Source: Camellia lanceoleosa (Eukaryota > Streptophyta > Magnoliopsida > Ericales > Theaceae). Taken from it: 64,000 bases of DNA. A program made the position numbers and the translations under genes. Position 1 is the stretch's first letter, and every line of letters starts with the position of its first letter. The stretch is from contig CM045762.1 of the NCBI GenBank assembly GCA_025200525.1, forward strand, positions 91,268,717-91,332,716. Reading direction: 5' to 3'. Under the pieces are notes generated by a model. It did no database searches and was not told the origin of the DNA. It saw only the letters and a program-made list of their open reading frames with translations. Shown here piece after piece: positions 22,494 through 35,326 of the stretch.

Positions 22494-22931
22494 TGTGGGG
22501 AAGTGGTTTTAGAAATACTCTTCAGATCCTGGGAGACACTCTTGATACTCAGCTAGTCACCTGCAAAGACAAATACTCCGGTCGGGGGTGCCGGGATTAG
22601 CACTCCGACGGGCAAGTTAGCTTTTCTACTCAAGAAAGCTTGTTTACTTAATTTAGTGAAGTGTTTTTTTTACATACCATTCCAAGAACGCTGCTTCTTT
22701 ATTTATATCTGTTCCTCCTGAGGCCTCGGGGCCTGAGTTTGGTTTTCAATCATTACCCGTTCTTATATTCAGCCCCTAACGATCTTTTTCAATCGGCTTA
22801 ATCGGCTTACGTATCGTATTCGGCCCATCCTAGTCTCGCAGGATGGGGCCGATTAATATTTGCTGGACGTCTGGTTAGTGTCAGTACTAAAACATGCCTT
22901 TTCTGATTTAGCCATATATTCGGCTCCCACA
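22494..22931 (-). repeat. 3' LTR of element B
   Basis: 438 bp, starting TGTGGGG and ending CTCCCACA, near-identical to 33605-34028 apart from small indels. A third, noisier copy is at 59508-59920. Confidence 0.9.
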
Positions 22932-22951
22932 ATTGCCCCTCGAACTCCCTA
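22932..22951 (-). promoter_or_regulatory. Polypurine tract of element B
   Basis: On the minus strand AGGGAGTTCGAGGGGCAATT directly precedes the LTR, the same layout as AAAGAGGGGCAA in element A. This fixes element B as minus-strand. Confidence 0.65.
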
Positions 22952-23330
22952 TTGACGGTAGTTAATCGGCGTGTTTGATTTAGAATTCAAAGAGCCCATC
23001 ACAGATCGGGCGGCTTCGCATATCCCAAGGCGTCAGGAAATGTCAGAAGGTGCTCGCCTTTTCGTTTATCATTGCACTTTCCCGCTTCATTCATGCGTCT
23101 CTCGCATTTATTGCGATTTGAAACTTTAGTCCCTTTTGGTACACGCTTCGTTGATCATTTGATACGTTTGGACCGCCAGCGCGCATCCCCTCTCTCATTC
23201 GCGTTTTTTGCAACTTTCGTCCGTCTACCTTTGCATCATCTGCTCTTCATAAGTTTTCTTCCCTTTCCTTTGTAACCCTATTTTCTGTTTATCATTTTTA
23301 CTTTTGGCGAATCCTTGGGTCCCCGTCGAA

Positions 23331-25294
23331 ATGGCTAAACACTTGAAGGACCTCCTTTCTGAGAGTCGTATTTCCGGATTCCGGCGACACTTTTCCATTC
23401 CCGATGATGTCCATCTAACTCTTGTAACGGACAATACTCTGGATATGGAGAGGGAGGATCAGAATACAATCGTATTCCCCCTTCTGTCCATAGCGGAAGG
23501 CGGAGTCCGTTTCCCCCTACATCCACTACTTAGGGCTGTCCTTCGCTATTGGAGTCTGATTCCTTCCCAACCAAATGTAAATTTCTTTCGGATCATTATG
23601 GGTGTTATAGAATTGAATTGACGTCTTAGGATTGATCTCGGAATTTCGGCCATTGACTTTGCTACGCTTTTAGCCAAATCCTCCGTCGGTACTGGTCGAT
23701 ACTTCCTTAGGGCCAAGGATCTTGACCATCATTTGGTGACTATGCTTGCCGATTACGTAAGAGGGTCGACGATGTAATGGTCGATGTCCGAGGTAACTGG
23801 GAGTTCGCTGAAGGCGAAGATCGCCTAGACCCCATTCCCAGACATAAGGGTGACCCAGGTTGCCACGTAATATCTTGTGTTTAATGATTTATCTTTTAAT
23901 CGGATTTCTTTTCTTAATCACTCATCTTTTGCAGGTAATAAATTGAAGAAGATTCTGACTCGCGTTGATGAAGCGGTCCTTAGGGATATTAAGATTGCAC
24001 TCGACTACTTTGGCCGCCCAAACGTGCAAAAACAGGGGAGAGCCGCCCACATTTTACTTCGATACGAGCCCACTTATACCACGTTCTCGGCTGCGGACAA
24101 CATTCCGATTCCATCCGGCGATCAGTAGCTCTCGGCTCTTATCTTCCCCAGCTACAAGAACCTCAGGCAAATCGATCAGCCTTCACCATCCGCGTTGGGT
24201 CGGGCAGAAGTCTCTTCCGGAGACATTTTCGCGTATTTGGGCGACCTACCCGGTGATTTCTTCGAAGGTATGGTGAAGGAAAGCCTTTCGCAAATAGCGC
24301 GTAGGAGAAACGTCGAGCGAATGGCTGCTCATCAAAAGGCCGAGGCCGGCGAATCTGATCCCAGCTTGCCTAAGGCCTCCGTATGCATTGTTGAAGGACT
24401 GGTTCAGGTTACGTCGGTTGAAACGGAAAAAGGGGGTGAACAGCGGGCCATTGAAGAACGGCAAATTCCGGAGGAGCGTGGCCAAAAACGCAGCGCCGAG
24501 GGGGAAGCCAGTTCAAAAGCTAGTCCTTCTGACAAACGGCCTCGCCTCGAAGAATCGGACGTGGTTGCTCTCTTTGTTATTTAGCCAAAGATCAGAGATA
24601 CGCCGATTTCTTCCAATGCTTCTGCCATTGAGGATTCGGCCGTTGCGTTGAGCTTGGCGGCTTCAATTTCCTTGCCGGCTGATAGTGCAGCCTTTTGCGC
24701 CGTGTCGGATATTTTGGCCGTAGCCTTATCTGCGCAGTCGGCACTCATGGTAGGAATCTTATATTTATGAATTTATTTTTTATAAAGATATCTAATGATC
24801 CCTTATTCTTGCAGACCGTCGGTAGGATTGCCGACTTGGGCCGCCGCATGCATGATGCTCTTGGCAGGATTGACCATTTGCAAGTCGAAGTGGAAGGTCA
24901 GAAGAGTAGAGCAGAGTTTGAAAAAATGAGGGCATAATGGAGGCCTTGTGCGAAGCGGAGAAGGAGAGGCTCGTCTTTCTTGAGCGACCGATCGATCTTG
25001 GCGAGAGCGAATGCGAGTGAGGAGTCGCTCAAGCTCTCAAATGACGAACTTGCCAAGGCGGAGACTCAAGTAGAGGAGCTGAAGGCGGCCAAGGGGAAAG
25101 CCGAATCCGATGCTTTCGAGGCGGGAAAAAGTGCTGCTTATACGGAATATGTTGATGAAGTTCCGAAGTTTGAGAATCGGGGGTTCAAACATAGGTGGCT
25201 CAAAGCCCTTGCTGCAGCTGGAGTTACATTGGATTTGCCAATTCCTTATGAGCAAGTGGATGTTGAGCCACTCGAATCCGACACCGAGGAGTGA
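23331..25294 (+). pseudogene. Antisense Transposase_28-like gene of element B
   Basis: The gene is antisense to gag. The ATG at 23331 begins MAKHLKDLLSES. Then come FSIPDDVHLTLV, VFPLLSIAEGGVRFPLHPLL and NVNFFRIIMGVIELN, the pattern of the Pfam 'putative gypsy type transposon' domain (PF04195, Transposase_28), which despite its name has no shown transposase activity. An in-frame stop at 23619-23621 interrupts the domain. Further exons: about 23936-24126 after an AG acceptor; 24195-24584 (acidic/basic, disordered); and a coiled-coil-like C-terminus split by a GT-AG intron at 24749-24813, ending LESDTEE at 25294. A T-rich stretch and an ATTAATGAA polyadenylation-like signal follow. Confidence 0.7.
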
Positions 25295-25499
25295 TTTGGG
25301 AGGCGTTTCCTAGGTTTTTTTTGTTTTTTTTTGTTTTTTTTGTTGTGCTTGGTAGGGTTTTGTTGGTTCGGGGTAATTTTCATGTATAAATTGGTTACTA
25401 ACTTGTACGCAATTTATTAATGAACATTTCCTTGTAATGCCACTACTTCCTGTGCACAATTTGTGTGATTATGTTAATGAAACATTTTGCTGAGTTTGG

Positions 25500-25785
25500 C
25501 TCAAAGCCTTTTGCTACTTTGTGTAAAATTGTTGCTGAGTTTCAGCTTTTAGGGATTGAATATCCTGTGTCAACATTGATTTGTCTTCTTTGTGTAAAAT
25601 TGTTGCTGAGTTTCAGCTTTTAGGGATTGAATATCCTGTCAATATGGATTCATCTTTCTCGTGCCAACTGGATTCGAATTATGAACTGTCAATTCGAGAG
25701 TTCCTGTCAATATGGATTCATCTTTCTCGTGCTGACTGGATTCGAATTATGAACTGTCAATTCGAGAGTCGGCTAGGGTATCTGA
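25500..25785. repeat. Two short tandem duplications
   Basis: GTGTAAAATTGTTGCTGAGTTTCAGCTTTTAGGGATTGAATATCCTG occurs twice (about 25520 and 25590). A ~64-bp unit beginning TCAATATGGATTCATCTTTC occurs twice (about 25638 and 25707). They follow the antisense gene's 3' end. Confidence 0.8.
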
Positions 25786-26225
25786 GTCGGATAGATTGGT
25801 GAATTTGCCCTTGCCCCAAGCAGTTCTTGCGGGGTCGAGGGCCGGCTGGGGTACTTGAGCCGGATAGATTGGTGAGTCTGCCCTTGCCCCAGGCGGTCCT
25901 TGCGGGGTCGAGGGCCGGCTGGGGTACTTGAGCCGGATAGATTGGTGAGTCTGCCCTTGCCCCAGGCGGTCCTTGCGGGGTCGAGGGCCGGCTGGGGTAC
26001 TTGAGCCGGATAGAGTGGTGAGTCTGCCCTTGCAGCGGTCCTCTGGTCGAGGCCGGGGTACTATGGCCGGATAGATTGGTGAGTCTGCCCTTGCCCCAGG
26101 CGGTCCCTGCGGGGTCGAGGGCCGGCTGGGGTACTTGAGCTGGCTAGATTGATGAATCTGCCCTTGCCCCAGTCGGTCCTTGCGGGGTCGAGGGCCGGCT
26201 GGGGTACTTGGGCAGGATAAATTGA
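25786..26225. repeat. ~77-bp tandem repeat, about six units
   Basis: Units read GGGTACTTGAGCCGGATAGA, TTGGTGAGTCTGCCCTTGCC, CCAGGCGGTCCTTGCGGGGT, CGAGGGCCGGCTG. One unit at about 26030-26060 has lost several CC/GG pairs. The array recurs after the gap at 62810-63185. Confidence 0.88.
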
Positions 26226-28071
26226 TGGATTATGGTAGAATCGTGCCCCTGCCGTTGACTTAGCCGGCGTAGGGCGATTCAGGATTTCCAATTAATGAGA
26301 TTGCCTCGAGCGTCTTTGCCTCTGTGAAGGATAAGCGAGGAAGCGTACATCCTTTATGAGCTTGGTAGACAATTGATTTGAGCTCTTAGGGTAAAACCGA
26401 TTCTTGGCGGATGTCGGTGACTTTTCTTCAACAAAGAAAGGGGAAGCGAAGACTGGTGAGCTTAGGAGATATGAATCGGTGGTGAACCTCGCGAGGAAGT
26501 AGGAGTGCCGGGTCGGAGAGGCGTCGATCTCCCGGCGTCGCGATAGATCGCCCAGCGAGAAAAGCGATCGCAGGTAAGGCTCCACAGGTCCGAGTCGAGG
26601 AGGTCCGGACAAACCGTGCCCATTAAGCTTTGCGGTATTCGTGAAGAATAGACCCATGACGAGCGGACTCGATCGTTCGAGATCCGGATGTAGCGGTCGA
26701 CTTTGCCCGACAAATATTTCCACCGAGGTTGAGAAATCAATGTTGGTCGACGGGATTCTGAAGTGTTTAGCGAGGGCATTCATGGCGCGATGAAGGGCTT
26801 TACATGCTTATGAAGTCGGCATGCGTCTGTATTTCTGTCAAGAGATGGAGAAGAAGGACAAGCGTATTGAAGTTTGGAGGCCAGCGTGGAAGCGGCCGAA
26901 AGGAACTAAGGAAGGCCAAGGCGGCTCAGCCCAACCCACCGCGCCGCGAACCCAATTGTGGAAGAGAGGGTTATGGCTTATTAGCTCACTTGCCGTCGAG
27001 AGCGGCTAGTATGTTCTAATAGAGAGTCGCGAATGGGAGGGCCTCTGAAAAGGTTTCCATGAGGGCCGATAGGTGGGAATCGAGAAAACCAGGGAAACGC
27101 CGGTGAAGAAGTATGCCGTGTAAAACCGGGGTCGAACACGGTTGGATCAAGGAATCTCATGCCAAGCTCTTAGGCGTCGGAATTGATTCGGCATCACCAC
27201 GCTTCTGAGTAAAGATTTTCCGTTTGTGCCTTTGAGATTGAGAAGAGTGAGGATGAGGTGACGCCGTATGAGTTTTATAGTCTTAAGATTGGAGCAGGCG
27301 TGTTGAAACTATGTAACTTATTGTTTTATTAAATAAAGATTGTTTCATTATAAGCTTTTGTTGTCATCCATATTCGCATATGTGTATTTCGTGTTGCTCA
27401 AATGTTTGAATGTCTAGATATTGCCCCCGGATAGCCGTTAATCGCCCAAAGGCGCGGCCTATCGGCGAGATCCGCGATATGGCGGGTAACACGTCCGGGC
27501 GGCAGATTAGGGTTTTATTGAGGCTGTTTCAATGGCCATTTATCTCCGATTTGGGTGAGCGTATTGACGTTTGAGCAGTTGGATTAATGGGCTGGTCGAC
27601 GGTGATCGGCATGTGAATATTTGGCCGACTGGTTTTAATAAAGTTATTTCGCTTTGGCCTAGTTAGCGCGCATTTCGGCCAGCCGTCGGGATGGTCGTGG
27701 CGAATGTCAATCGACGCTTGTTTTTTTTTTTTTTTTTTGACCAATGCGTTTTTAGGAGTTAATAAAATTTTCTCGGGGTTGGGACCTCGAGATCGCAATC
27801 ATTGCTGAGAATAAAAGGAGTGGGCGCTTCGCACCAGTAATCCCATTTGACTCATCATTCTTTGTCTGGTATGACGATTTTGGTTACAGAGGCTCAAATT
27901 TTGGTCAAGTTTGGTGTTGAGATGGTTTGCGACAGAAAACCTATCCGTGAAGGAGTTAGGTCATCCGAAGGGCTTGAGTTCTGTGAGTCTCCAAGCGAAG
28001 GGCTTGAGATCTGTGAGTCTCCAAGTCGTCGAAGCAGATCACCCCTAAAGGAGAGTCAACAACTGTCAAGT
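26226..28071. other. Uncharacterised body of element B
   Basis: I recognise no domain on either strand. The minus strand has overlapping open frames at 26292-26783 without a known motif. Plus-strand AATAAA-like signals lie near 27332 (ATTAAATAAAG) and 28369 (ATCAAATAAATG) after TGTAAC(A/T)-rich tails, suggesting plus-strand 3' ends. A poly-T run lies at 27720-27738. A 30-bp unit, CGAAGGGCTTGAG(T/A)TCTGTG..., is duplicated at 27966-27995 and 27996-28025. Confidence 0.5.
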
Positions 28072-28599
<528 letters not shown>

Positions 28600-31408
28600 T
28601 CCAAACCCGGGGACTTAATCGCCCTAAAACATGCGCCAAAGAGACTCGAATCCGAGACTTAATTTAATTGTGATACACGCAGGCGCCAATCTGGAGACTT
28701 AATTTGTGTCGTGATACGAAGGCGCTCGAATCCGGAGACTTAATTGGCCTTAAGGCGGCATGCGCCAAAGGGGGCTCTGAATCCGGAGACTTAATTGGCC
28801 CTAAGGCGACATGCGCCAAAGGGGGCTCTGAATCCGGAGACTTAATTTGGCCAATCGTGATACACGAAGGGCGCTCCGAATCCGGAGACTTAATTTGGCC
28901 TATCATGATACACGAAGGGCGCTCCGAATCCAGAGACTTAATCGGCCCTAAGGCCGCATGCGCCAAAGGGGGTTCCGAATCCGAAGACTTAATCGGCCCA
29001 AAGGCGACATGCGCCAAAGGGCGCTCCGAATCCGGAGACTTAATTTGTGTCGTGATACCTGGGGCGCCGAATCAAGACTTAATTGGTGGCCCTAAATGCA
29101 TGCGCCAAAGGGGCTCAATCCGAGACTTAATCGGCCCTAAGGCGACATCGCCAAAGGGGCTCCGGTCCGGAGACTTAATTTGGCCAATCGTGATACGAAA
29201 GGCGCTCGAATCAGGAGACTTAATTTGGCCAATCGTGATATACAAGGGCGCCCAATCCGGAGACAATTGGCCCTACGATTATCGTAAAGAGGGCTCGAAT
29301 CGGAGACTTAATCGGCCCTAAGGCGACATGCGCCAAAGGGGGCTCCGAATCCGGAGACTTAATTTGGCCAATCGTGATATACACGAAGGGCGCTCCGAAT
29401 CCGGAGACTTAACCGGACCTAAGGCGGCATGTGCCAAAGGGGGGCTCCGAATCCGGAGACTTAATTTGGCCAATCATGATACACGAAGGGCGCTCCGAAT
29501 CCGGAGACTTAATCGGCCCTAAGGCGGTATGCGCCAAAGGGGGCTCCGAATCTGGAGACTTAATCGGCCCTAAGGCGACATGCGCCAAAGAGGGCTCCGA
29601 ATCCGGAGACTTAATTTGGCCAATCGTGATACACGAAGGGCGCTCCGAATCCGGAGACTTAATTTGGCCAATCGTGATATACACGAAGGGCGCTCCGAAT
29701 CCGGAGACTTAATCGGCCCTAAGACGGTATGCGCCAAAGGGGGCTTCGAATCCGGAGACTTAATCGGCCCTAAGGGGACATGCACCAAAGGGGGCTCCGA
29801 ATCCGGAGACTTAATTTGGCCAATCGTGATATACACGAAGGGCGCTCCGAATCCGGAGACTTAAGCGCCCTAAATGACATCGCTTGAGGGGCTCATCCGA
29901 GACTTAATTTGGCTAATCGTGATACACGAAGGGCGCTCTGAATCTGGAGACTTAATCGGCCTTAAGGCGGCATGCGCCAAAGGGGGCTCCGAATCCGAAG
30001 ACTTAATCGGCCCTAAGGCGACACGCGCCAAAGGGGGCTCCGAATCCGGAGACTTAATTTGGCCAATCGTGATACACGGGGCGCTCGAATCGAGACTTAA
30101 TTTGTGCCAATCGTGATATACACGGCGGGCGCCCAAATCCGGAGACTTAACTGCCCTAAGGTGGCATCATGAAGGGGGCTCGAATCTGGAGACTTAATTT
30201 GGCCAATCGTGATACGGAAGGCGCTCGAATCCGGAGACTTAATCGCCCTAAGGCGACATGTGCCAAAGGGGGCTCAAATCAGGAGACTTAATTTGTGTCG
30301 TGATACACGAAGGGCGCTCCGAATCCGGAGACTTAATCGGCCCTAAGGTGGCATGCGCCAAAGGGGGCTCCGAATCCGGAGACTTAATCGGCCCTAAGGG
30401 GACATGCGCCAAAGCGGGCTCCGAATCCGGAGACTTAATTTGGCGAATCGTGATACACGAAGGGTGCTCCGAATCCGGAGACTTAATCGGCTCTAAGGCG
30501 GCATGCGCCAAAGGGGGCTCCGAATCCGGAGACTTAATCGGCCCTAAGGCGACATGCGCCAAAGGGGGCTCCAAATCCGAAGACTTAATTTAGCCAATCG
30601 TGATACACGAAGGGCGCTCCGAATCCGGAGACTTAATTTGGCCAATCGTGATATACACGAAGGGCGCTCCGAATCTGGAGACTTAACCGGCCCTAAGGCG
30701 GCATGCGCCAAAGGGGGGCTCCGAATCCGGAGGCTTAATTTGGCCAATCGAGATACACGAAGGGCGCTCCGAATCCGGAGACTTAATCGGCCCTAAGGCG
30801 ACATGCGCCAAAGGGGGCTCCAAATCCGGAGACTTAATTTGGCCAATTGTGATACACGAAGGGCGCTACGAATCCGGAGACTTAATCGGCCCTAAGGCGG
30901 CATGCGCCAAAGGGGGCTCCGAATCTGGAGACTTAATCGGCCCTAAGGGGACATGCACCAAAGGGGGCTCCGAATCCGGAGACTTTATTTGTGTCGTGAT
31001 ACACGGCGCTCGACTTGGAGACTTAATCGGCGGCATGCGCCAAAGGGGGCTCTGAATCTAGAGACTTGATTGGCCCTAAGGCGACATGCGCCAAAGGGGG
31101 CTCCGAATCCAAAGACTTAATTTGTGTCGTGATACGAAGGCGCTCGAATCCGGAGACTTAATCGGCCCTAAGGCGGCATGTGCCAAAGGGGCTCGAATCC
31201 GAGACTTAATCGGCCCTAAGGCGACATCGCCAAATGGGGCTCAATCCGAGACTTAATTTGTGTCGTGATACAGGCGCTTGAATCCGGAGACTTAATCGGC
31301 CCTAAGGCGGCATGCGCCAAAGGGGGCTCCGAATCCGGAGACTTAATCGGCCCTAAGGCGACATGCGCTAAAGGGGGCTCCGAATCCGGAGACTTATTTT
31401 GGCCAATC
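28600..31408. repeat. ~2.8 kb two-variant minisatellite
   Basis: Roughly 50-60 units occur in two interspersed forms that share GCTCCGAATCCGGAGACTTA. Form A (48 nt) continues ATTTGGCCAATCGTGATACA; form B (51 nt) continues ATCGGCCCTAAGGCGACATG. Each unit holds a small dyad, CTCCG-AATC-CGGAG. Because 48 and 51 are multiples of three, long frames open on both strands (plus SESGDLIGPKATCAKGG; minus IKSPDSEPPLAHVALGP), broken by 50-nt and shortened units. I regard these ORFs as by-products. The array occupies the place where RT and integrase would lie. Confidence 0.92.
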
Positions 31409-31646
31409 GTGGCTAGTGCCCCACTGGGAATCAACATATGATTTTCAGCGTCGAGGAAAAATAGTTCATATTGCAGAGGCGAAATATATTCTGATTATCG
31501 AGCCCTGGATCGGGTCGGTGATAGGGTTTTTGTCAGAACTCTGCTTGTGCCGATTGGGGGGAACCACGTATTTCTTCAATGCCGTGGGTTGTTGGGAAAC
31601 GCAGGATCTGATGGTAGGTGCTTGGGACGGCCTTCATGATATGTAG
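31409..31646 (-). pseudogene. Truncated post-protease segment of element B
   Basis: On the minus strand, after a stop, the frame continues LHIMKAVPSTYHQILRFPT and GIEEIRGSPQSAQAEF, the usual linker after a Gypsy protease, then decays by about 31420. This marks the 3' limit of pol-related sequence next to the minisatellite. Confidence 0.75.
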
Positions 31647-32156
31647 CTAGGTTCTTCCGATTATAGCATTATACGGCGAGGGGAGCTTTACGACCAGGAA
31701 TTCCACTTCGACCGTTTCGGATCCCGCTCGAACAGGTAATGTGACCTTGCCCAATGGGTATTCCGGGTTCGTATTAAAGCCGAATAGTGGGTGAGGCGCC
31801 AGAGATAGATCTGCCTCGTTGAGGTCGAGCTTGATGAAAGTTTCATAGTACATGACCTCTGAACTACTCCTTGGATCTATGAGGATTCGTTCAATGATGA
31901 ACCGGTTTATGCGTAATCCAATGACCAACGGATCAATGTGGCAAGCCGTTGCGTCATTGAGGCCGGAGTCGTCGAAGGCAATTGTCGGAGCTTCTTCGGA
32001 CCGGTCAGTCGAAATACGGCACCCCTGTAAAGTTGGGTGCGATCGAATTGTGTGCATGGCCGGGAGTGTAGGCAGGTTGTAAATTACGTGGATCACGCCA
32101 AGTGGGGGAGAGTCCTGCCTTAATGCTAATGCCTTGATTGGCTTTCCCTGTTTCAC
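31647..32156 (-). pseudogene. Aspartic protease domain of element B
   Basis: The 169-codon frame includes AFDDSGLNDATACHIDPLVI, the active-site strand RILIDPRSSSEVMYYETF, and the flap/C-terminal part VEFLVVKLPSPYNAIIGRT. Many plant Gypsy proteases have DPGSS or DTGSS here. Arg in place of Gly makes activity unlikely. The N-terminal link to gag is in an overlapping frame (32005-32307). Confidence 0.82.
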
Positions 32157-32159
32157 ATA

Positions 32160-33335
32160 CTACTGCAGTCGGCCGTCTTGCACCAGTTCTTCCAGGTGGT
32201 CTTTTAATGCGTAGCAACTCTCTGTTTTGTGGCTGTGATCTTTGTGATATTCGCACCTCCGGTCCCTTCGTCGTGTATCGGGTGGTCCCACCATCTTTGA
32301 CGGCCATTTAAAGAATGGAAGGTGTTGGATTTTGGTCATTACAGCGGTGATTGGCTCTGACAGTTCCGTGTACTTTTTGTCGGCGCGCCTCGAGCACCTA
32401 CTGTCGACTTGCAATTGCTCATTCGTCGGGTGGGAGCATTGATCGGTCGATCGGCGAGAGTCCCGCCTTTTGTCCCGTTTAGCACGTTGTCGTGGCTTGG
32501 GGCTCAGAGGTGGCACGGAGCTTATCGGCTGAGCAATGTTAGGAGGTCCCGATTTGGTGGACGCTTGACTAGCTTTGATCCTCAGGGAATCATCTTCCAC
32601 TTTGCAATACTCTTCGACTTTCTTCATCAACGCCCAGATTGTTTTGGGGGTCTTACAGTCGAGGAGTTGCGAAAAACCTTTGTTAGGATGTAGTCCCATT
32701 TTGAAGGCGATAGCGGCCATGGAGTTGTTACAGCGTCGTCAGCAGATTGAAGCACTCCCAATATCGCGCGAATATGCTCTCGGCGTTTCTCGGTTGAATT
32801 TGCATAGCCCAGAGAGTCGGCTTTGTTTACGTATCTCGTTGGTGATGAACCTGGCCCTGAAGGATTTTTGCAATTGATGGAAACTTCTGATCGAAGCCGG
32901 CTCCAGTTTGTAATACCATCTAATAGCTAGTGGCCCCAAACTGCTGGGGAATATTCGGCACATGAGGGCTTCATTGTCTGCATGCAATGTCATGGCCTGC
33001 TTGTAGTGACGTATATGATCGGTGGGGTCTGATTTTCCGTCGTAGAGAGTAAATGATGGAGCTTTGAACTTCTTGGGCAGGGCCGCCCTCGCAATTCGTC
33101 GGATAAAAGGATCGTGCCGGTCCTCTTCGTTTGAACTGCTTCTTCTGCGTTTGTTCCTTATATGTGGGCTTTTTTTAGAGGAGCTGGAAGTGTCTGAGCG
33201 TCCCTTGTTATGCTTCGTGGATAATGAATTGGAGTCGCTCTCGGTTTCCTTTAATTCGGGCTCGAGTCGTTGTTTACGCCCTCGAGTCGTTAAAGTCTTA
33301 GCGGCTTCTTTGGATTTTGCTACTTCCAGGGCCAA
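32160..33335 (-). pseudogene. gag: gag of element B
   Basis: Two adjoining minus frames make up gag. 33335-32739 has a basic/Ser-rich N-terminus and the capsid core FKAPSFTLYDGKSDPTDHIR, ALMCRIFPSSLGPLAIRWYY, SFHQLQKSFRARFI. 32720-32160 has the C-terminal capsid end, a basic linker and a zinc-knuckle-like CEYHKDHSHKTESCYALKD with HLEELVQDGRLQ. A frame change near 32740 joins them. It is well preserved compared with the missing pol, as expected for a non-autonomous element that supplies only Gag and protease. Confidence 0.88.
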
Positions 33336-33585
33336 ATCTTATCGGAGGCGTTCATTTTCTGCGAGCATATTTTCTAGCCTTTGCTCATTTGGTTTAGCTT
33401 GTTCTACGAAGGCTTGCATCGTCTCCTGCACTGAAGTCGTTGGTGAATCAAAAATTCAAAGGCGTCTCATGACGATGGTTTCCTTCCCGAGCATATCTGC
33501 CGGGGTGATGTCGTCTCTCTGTGTGGTCTCGTCGATGGCTATCGGAGGATCTTGCGTCACGCCTTCCATGGATGTATTTGAGTAT

Positions 33586-33602
33586 TCCCACAGACGGCAC
33601 CA
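33586..33602 (-). promoter_or_regulatory. Primer-binding site of element B
   Basis: On the minus strand TGGTGCCGTCTGTGGGA follows the LTR end (..CCCCACA) after the two bases AT. Element C has the same two-base spacing before TGGCGCCATCTGTGGGA. Confidence 0.8.
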
Positions 33603-33604
33603 AT

Positions 33605-34028
33605 TGTGGGGAAGTGGTTTTGGAAATACTCTTCAGATCCTGGGAGATGCTCTTGATACTCAGCTAGTCACCTGCAAAGACAAATACTCCGGTCGGGGGT
33701 GCCGGGATTAGCACTCCGACGGGCAGGTTAGCTTTTCTACTCAAGAAAGCTTGTTTACTTAATTTAGTGAAGTGTTTTTTTTTACATACCATTCCAAGAA
33801 CGCTGCTTCTTTATTTATATCTGTTCCTCCTGAGGCCTCGGGGCCTGAGCTTGGTTTTCAATCATTACCCGTTCTTATATTATTTCCTAACGATCTTTTT
33901 CAATCGGCTACGTATTGTATTCGCCCATCCTAGTCTCGCGAGGATGGGGCGATTAATATTTGAGACGTCCGGTTAGTGTCGGTACTAAAACATGCCTTTT
34001 TCAGATTTAGCCATATATTGGCTCCACA
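33605..34028 (-). repeat. 5' LTR of element B
   Basis: 424 bp, TGTGGGG...CTCCACA, pairing with 22494-22931. Differences include lost C or G at GGCC, CCG and CTG sites. Confidence 0.9.
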
Positions 34029-35326
34029 GTATGATATCTAATTGACAAATCAAAACAATTTTATGAGGTAAGTCCATAATTGAAATGTATGCCAAATATA
34101 TGTCTGTGATTTGCATTCACCAACTTTTTTCTCCAATACATGACATACGAACACTTTATAATTGACCATAGGTATAGATGCATATGTAGGCATATATACA
34201 CATGCTTACAATTATGCATAGATATATATACTTTTAAAAAAACATGCCTACATTTGAATTTTGTGATAGTCGATTGTTCTGGTACAAAAAGAAAAAAACA
34301 ACAAATACTACAGCTAGGTACTACATCAAATGATAGATTTGTAAACATACAATGCATTTGGAAGGTCAAAACAAAATTCAAAAGCCATATATATAGAAAC
34401 AATCTAAAAATGAAAGTTTAACTCATTGAGTTACATTAAAACTATAGAACCAAATAGGAAAAAATTACCGTTAAGTCTATTTTGCTTTTAATATTACTAT
34501 TCCTATCAAGTTTTATTACGGACAACTCTCACAAAATTCACGTTTATACATTTGATTATAATTTTACCCTTCTCATTTAATATGAATAATAATTTCATAA
34601 ACAATTTTAATTCTAAAAATTATATTAAACAAAATATAACTAACAATTGGATCAAAAGATCATTTTCTGTTATTCGAAACTATGATTTTTTATTTTATTT
34701 TATAGTAAAAAGAATCCAAAAGGGCAAAAATTTATTAAAATTCAATCAATAGTCATAGAAAATAATACAATGGTGAATTCATATATTTTTCAAAGGTATT
34801 ATTGAAACTTTATAGGACTTAATGGTATTATTAAAAAGCGAAATAGGACTTATTGATTATTTTTTCAAGAAAGAATAAAACATAACCAAGGAATAAACTT
34901 TTGTAAATAATTTTAGTTCCAAATGAAAATTTTGACTAATCTTTGCATCAATTTTACGACCTCACATTGAATTTACACACTTTTGTCAAAATAAAAATTC
35001 AATATGATCAACCAAATTTTTTAAATATGAGGGCATAAGGCATAATCTTTTAAGTTAAATTGACAATGATAAATATCAATGAAATAGCAAGATGACATTC
35101 TTATATGAGCAAGACTTGGTGATTAGTCTAACCAATTATGCGATGACAGTGTTGAGAAGAGAATTATCAAGTACATACAATGGCTAACAAATACATAAAG
35201 CCACATTAAAATGGTTAATACTAATCACTTTGAAGCCACATTACCGTTCAATGTCCTCTTAAACGTTTTCCAATTGCAAAATAGAGCTCCAGAAAAATAA
35301 GTCATAAGGTAATGCTAAACACTACT
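34029..35326. other. AT-rich host DNA between elements B and C
   Basis: No gene-like frame, no splice-flanked exons, no RNA gene. ATTGACAAATCAAA occurs at 34041 and also in the left flank of element B at 22457. 35266-35326 is repeated at the far side of element C. Confidence 0.6.
35266..35326 (+). repeat. Left copy of ~61-bp direct repeat flanking element C
   Basis: TTTTCCAATTGCAAAATAG...ATGCTAAACACTACT is matched at 47674-47734 with about 6-7 differences. The LTR starts immediately after it. Confidence 0.85.

Noticed and set aside
26292..26783. Minus-strand 163-codon ORF as an RT or integrase piece of element B
   Set aside because: No pol motif is found, and the homologous post-gap stretch keeps no common frame, so no function is assigned.
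28704..29712. Long ORFs (up to 205 codons) on both strands of the minisatellite
   Set aside because: They follow from 48- and 51-nt unit lengths with no stops in the consensus. Frames break at 50-nt units and both strands are open, so a real protein is unlikely.
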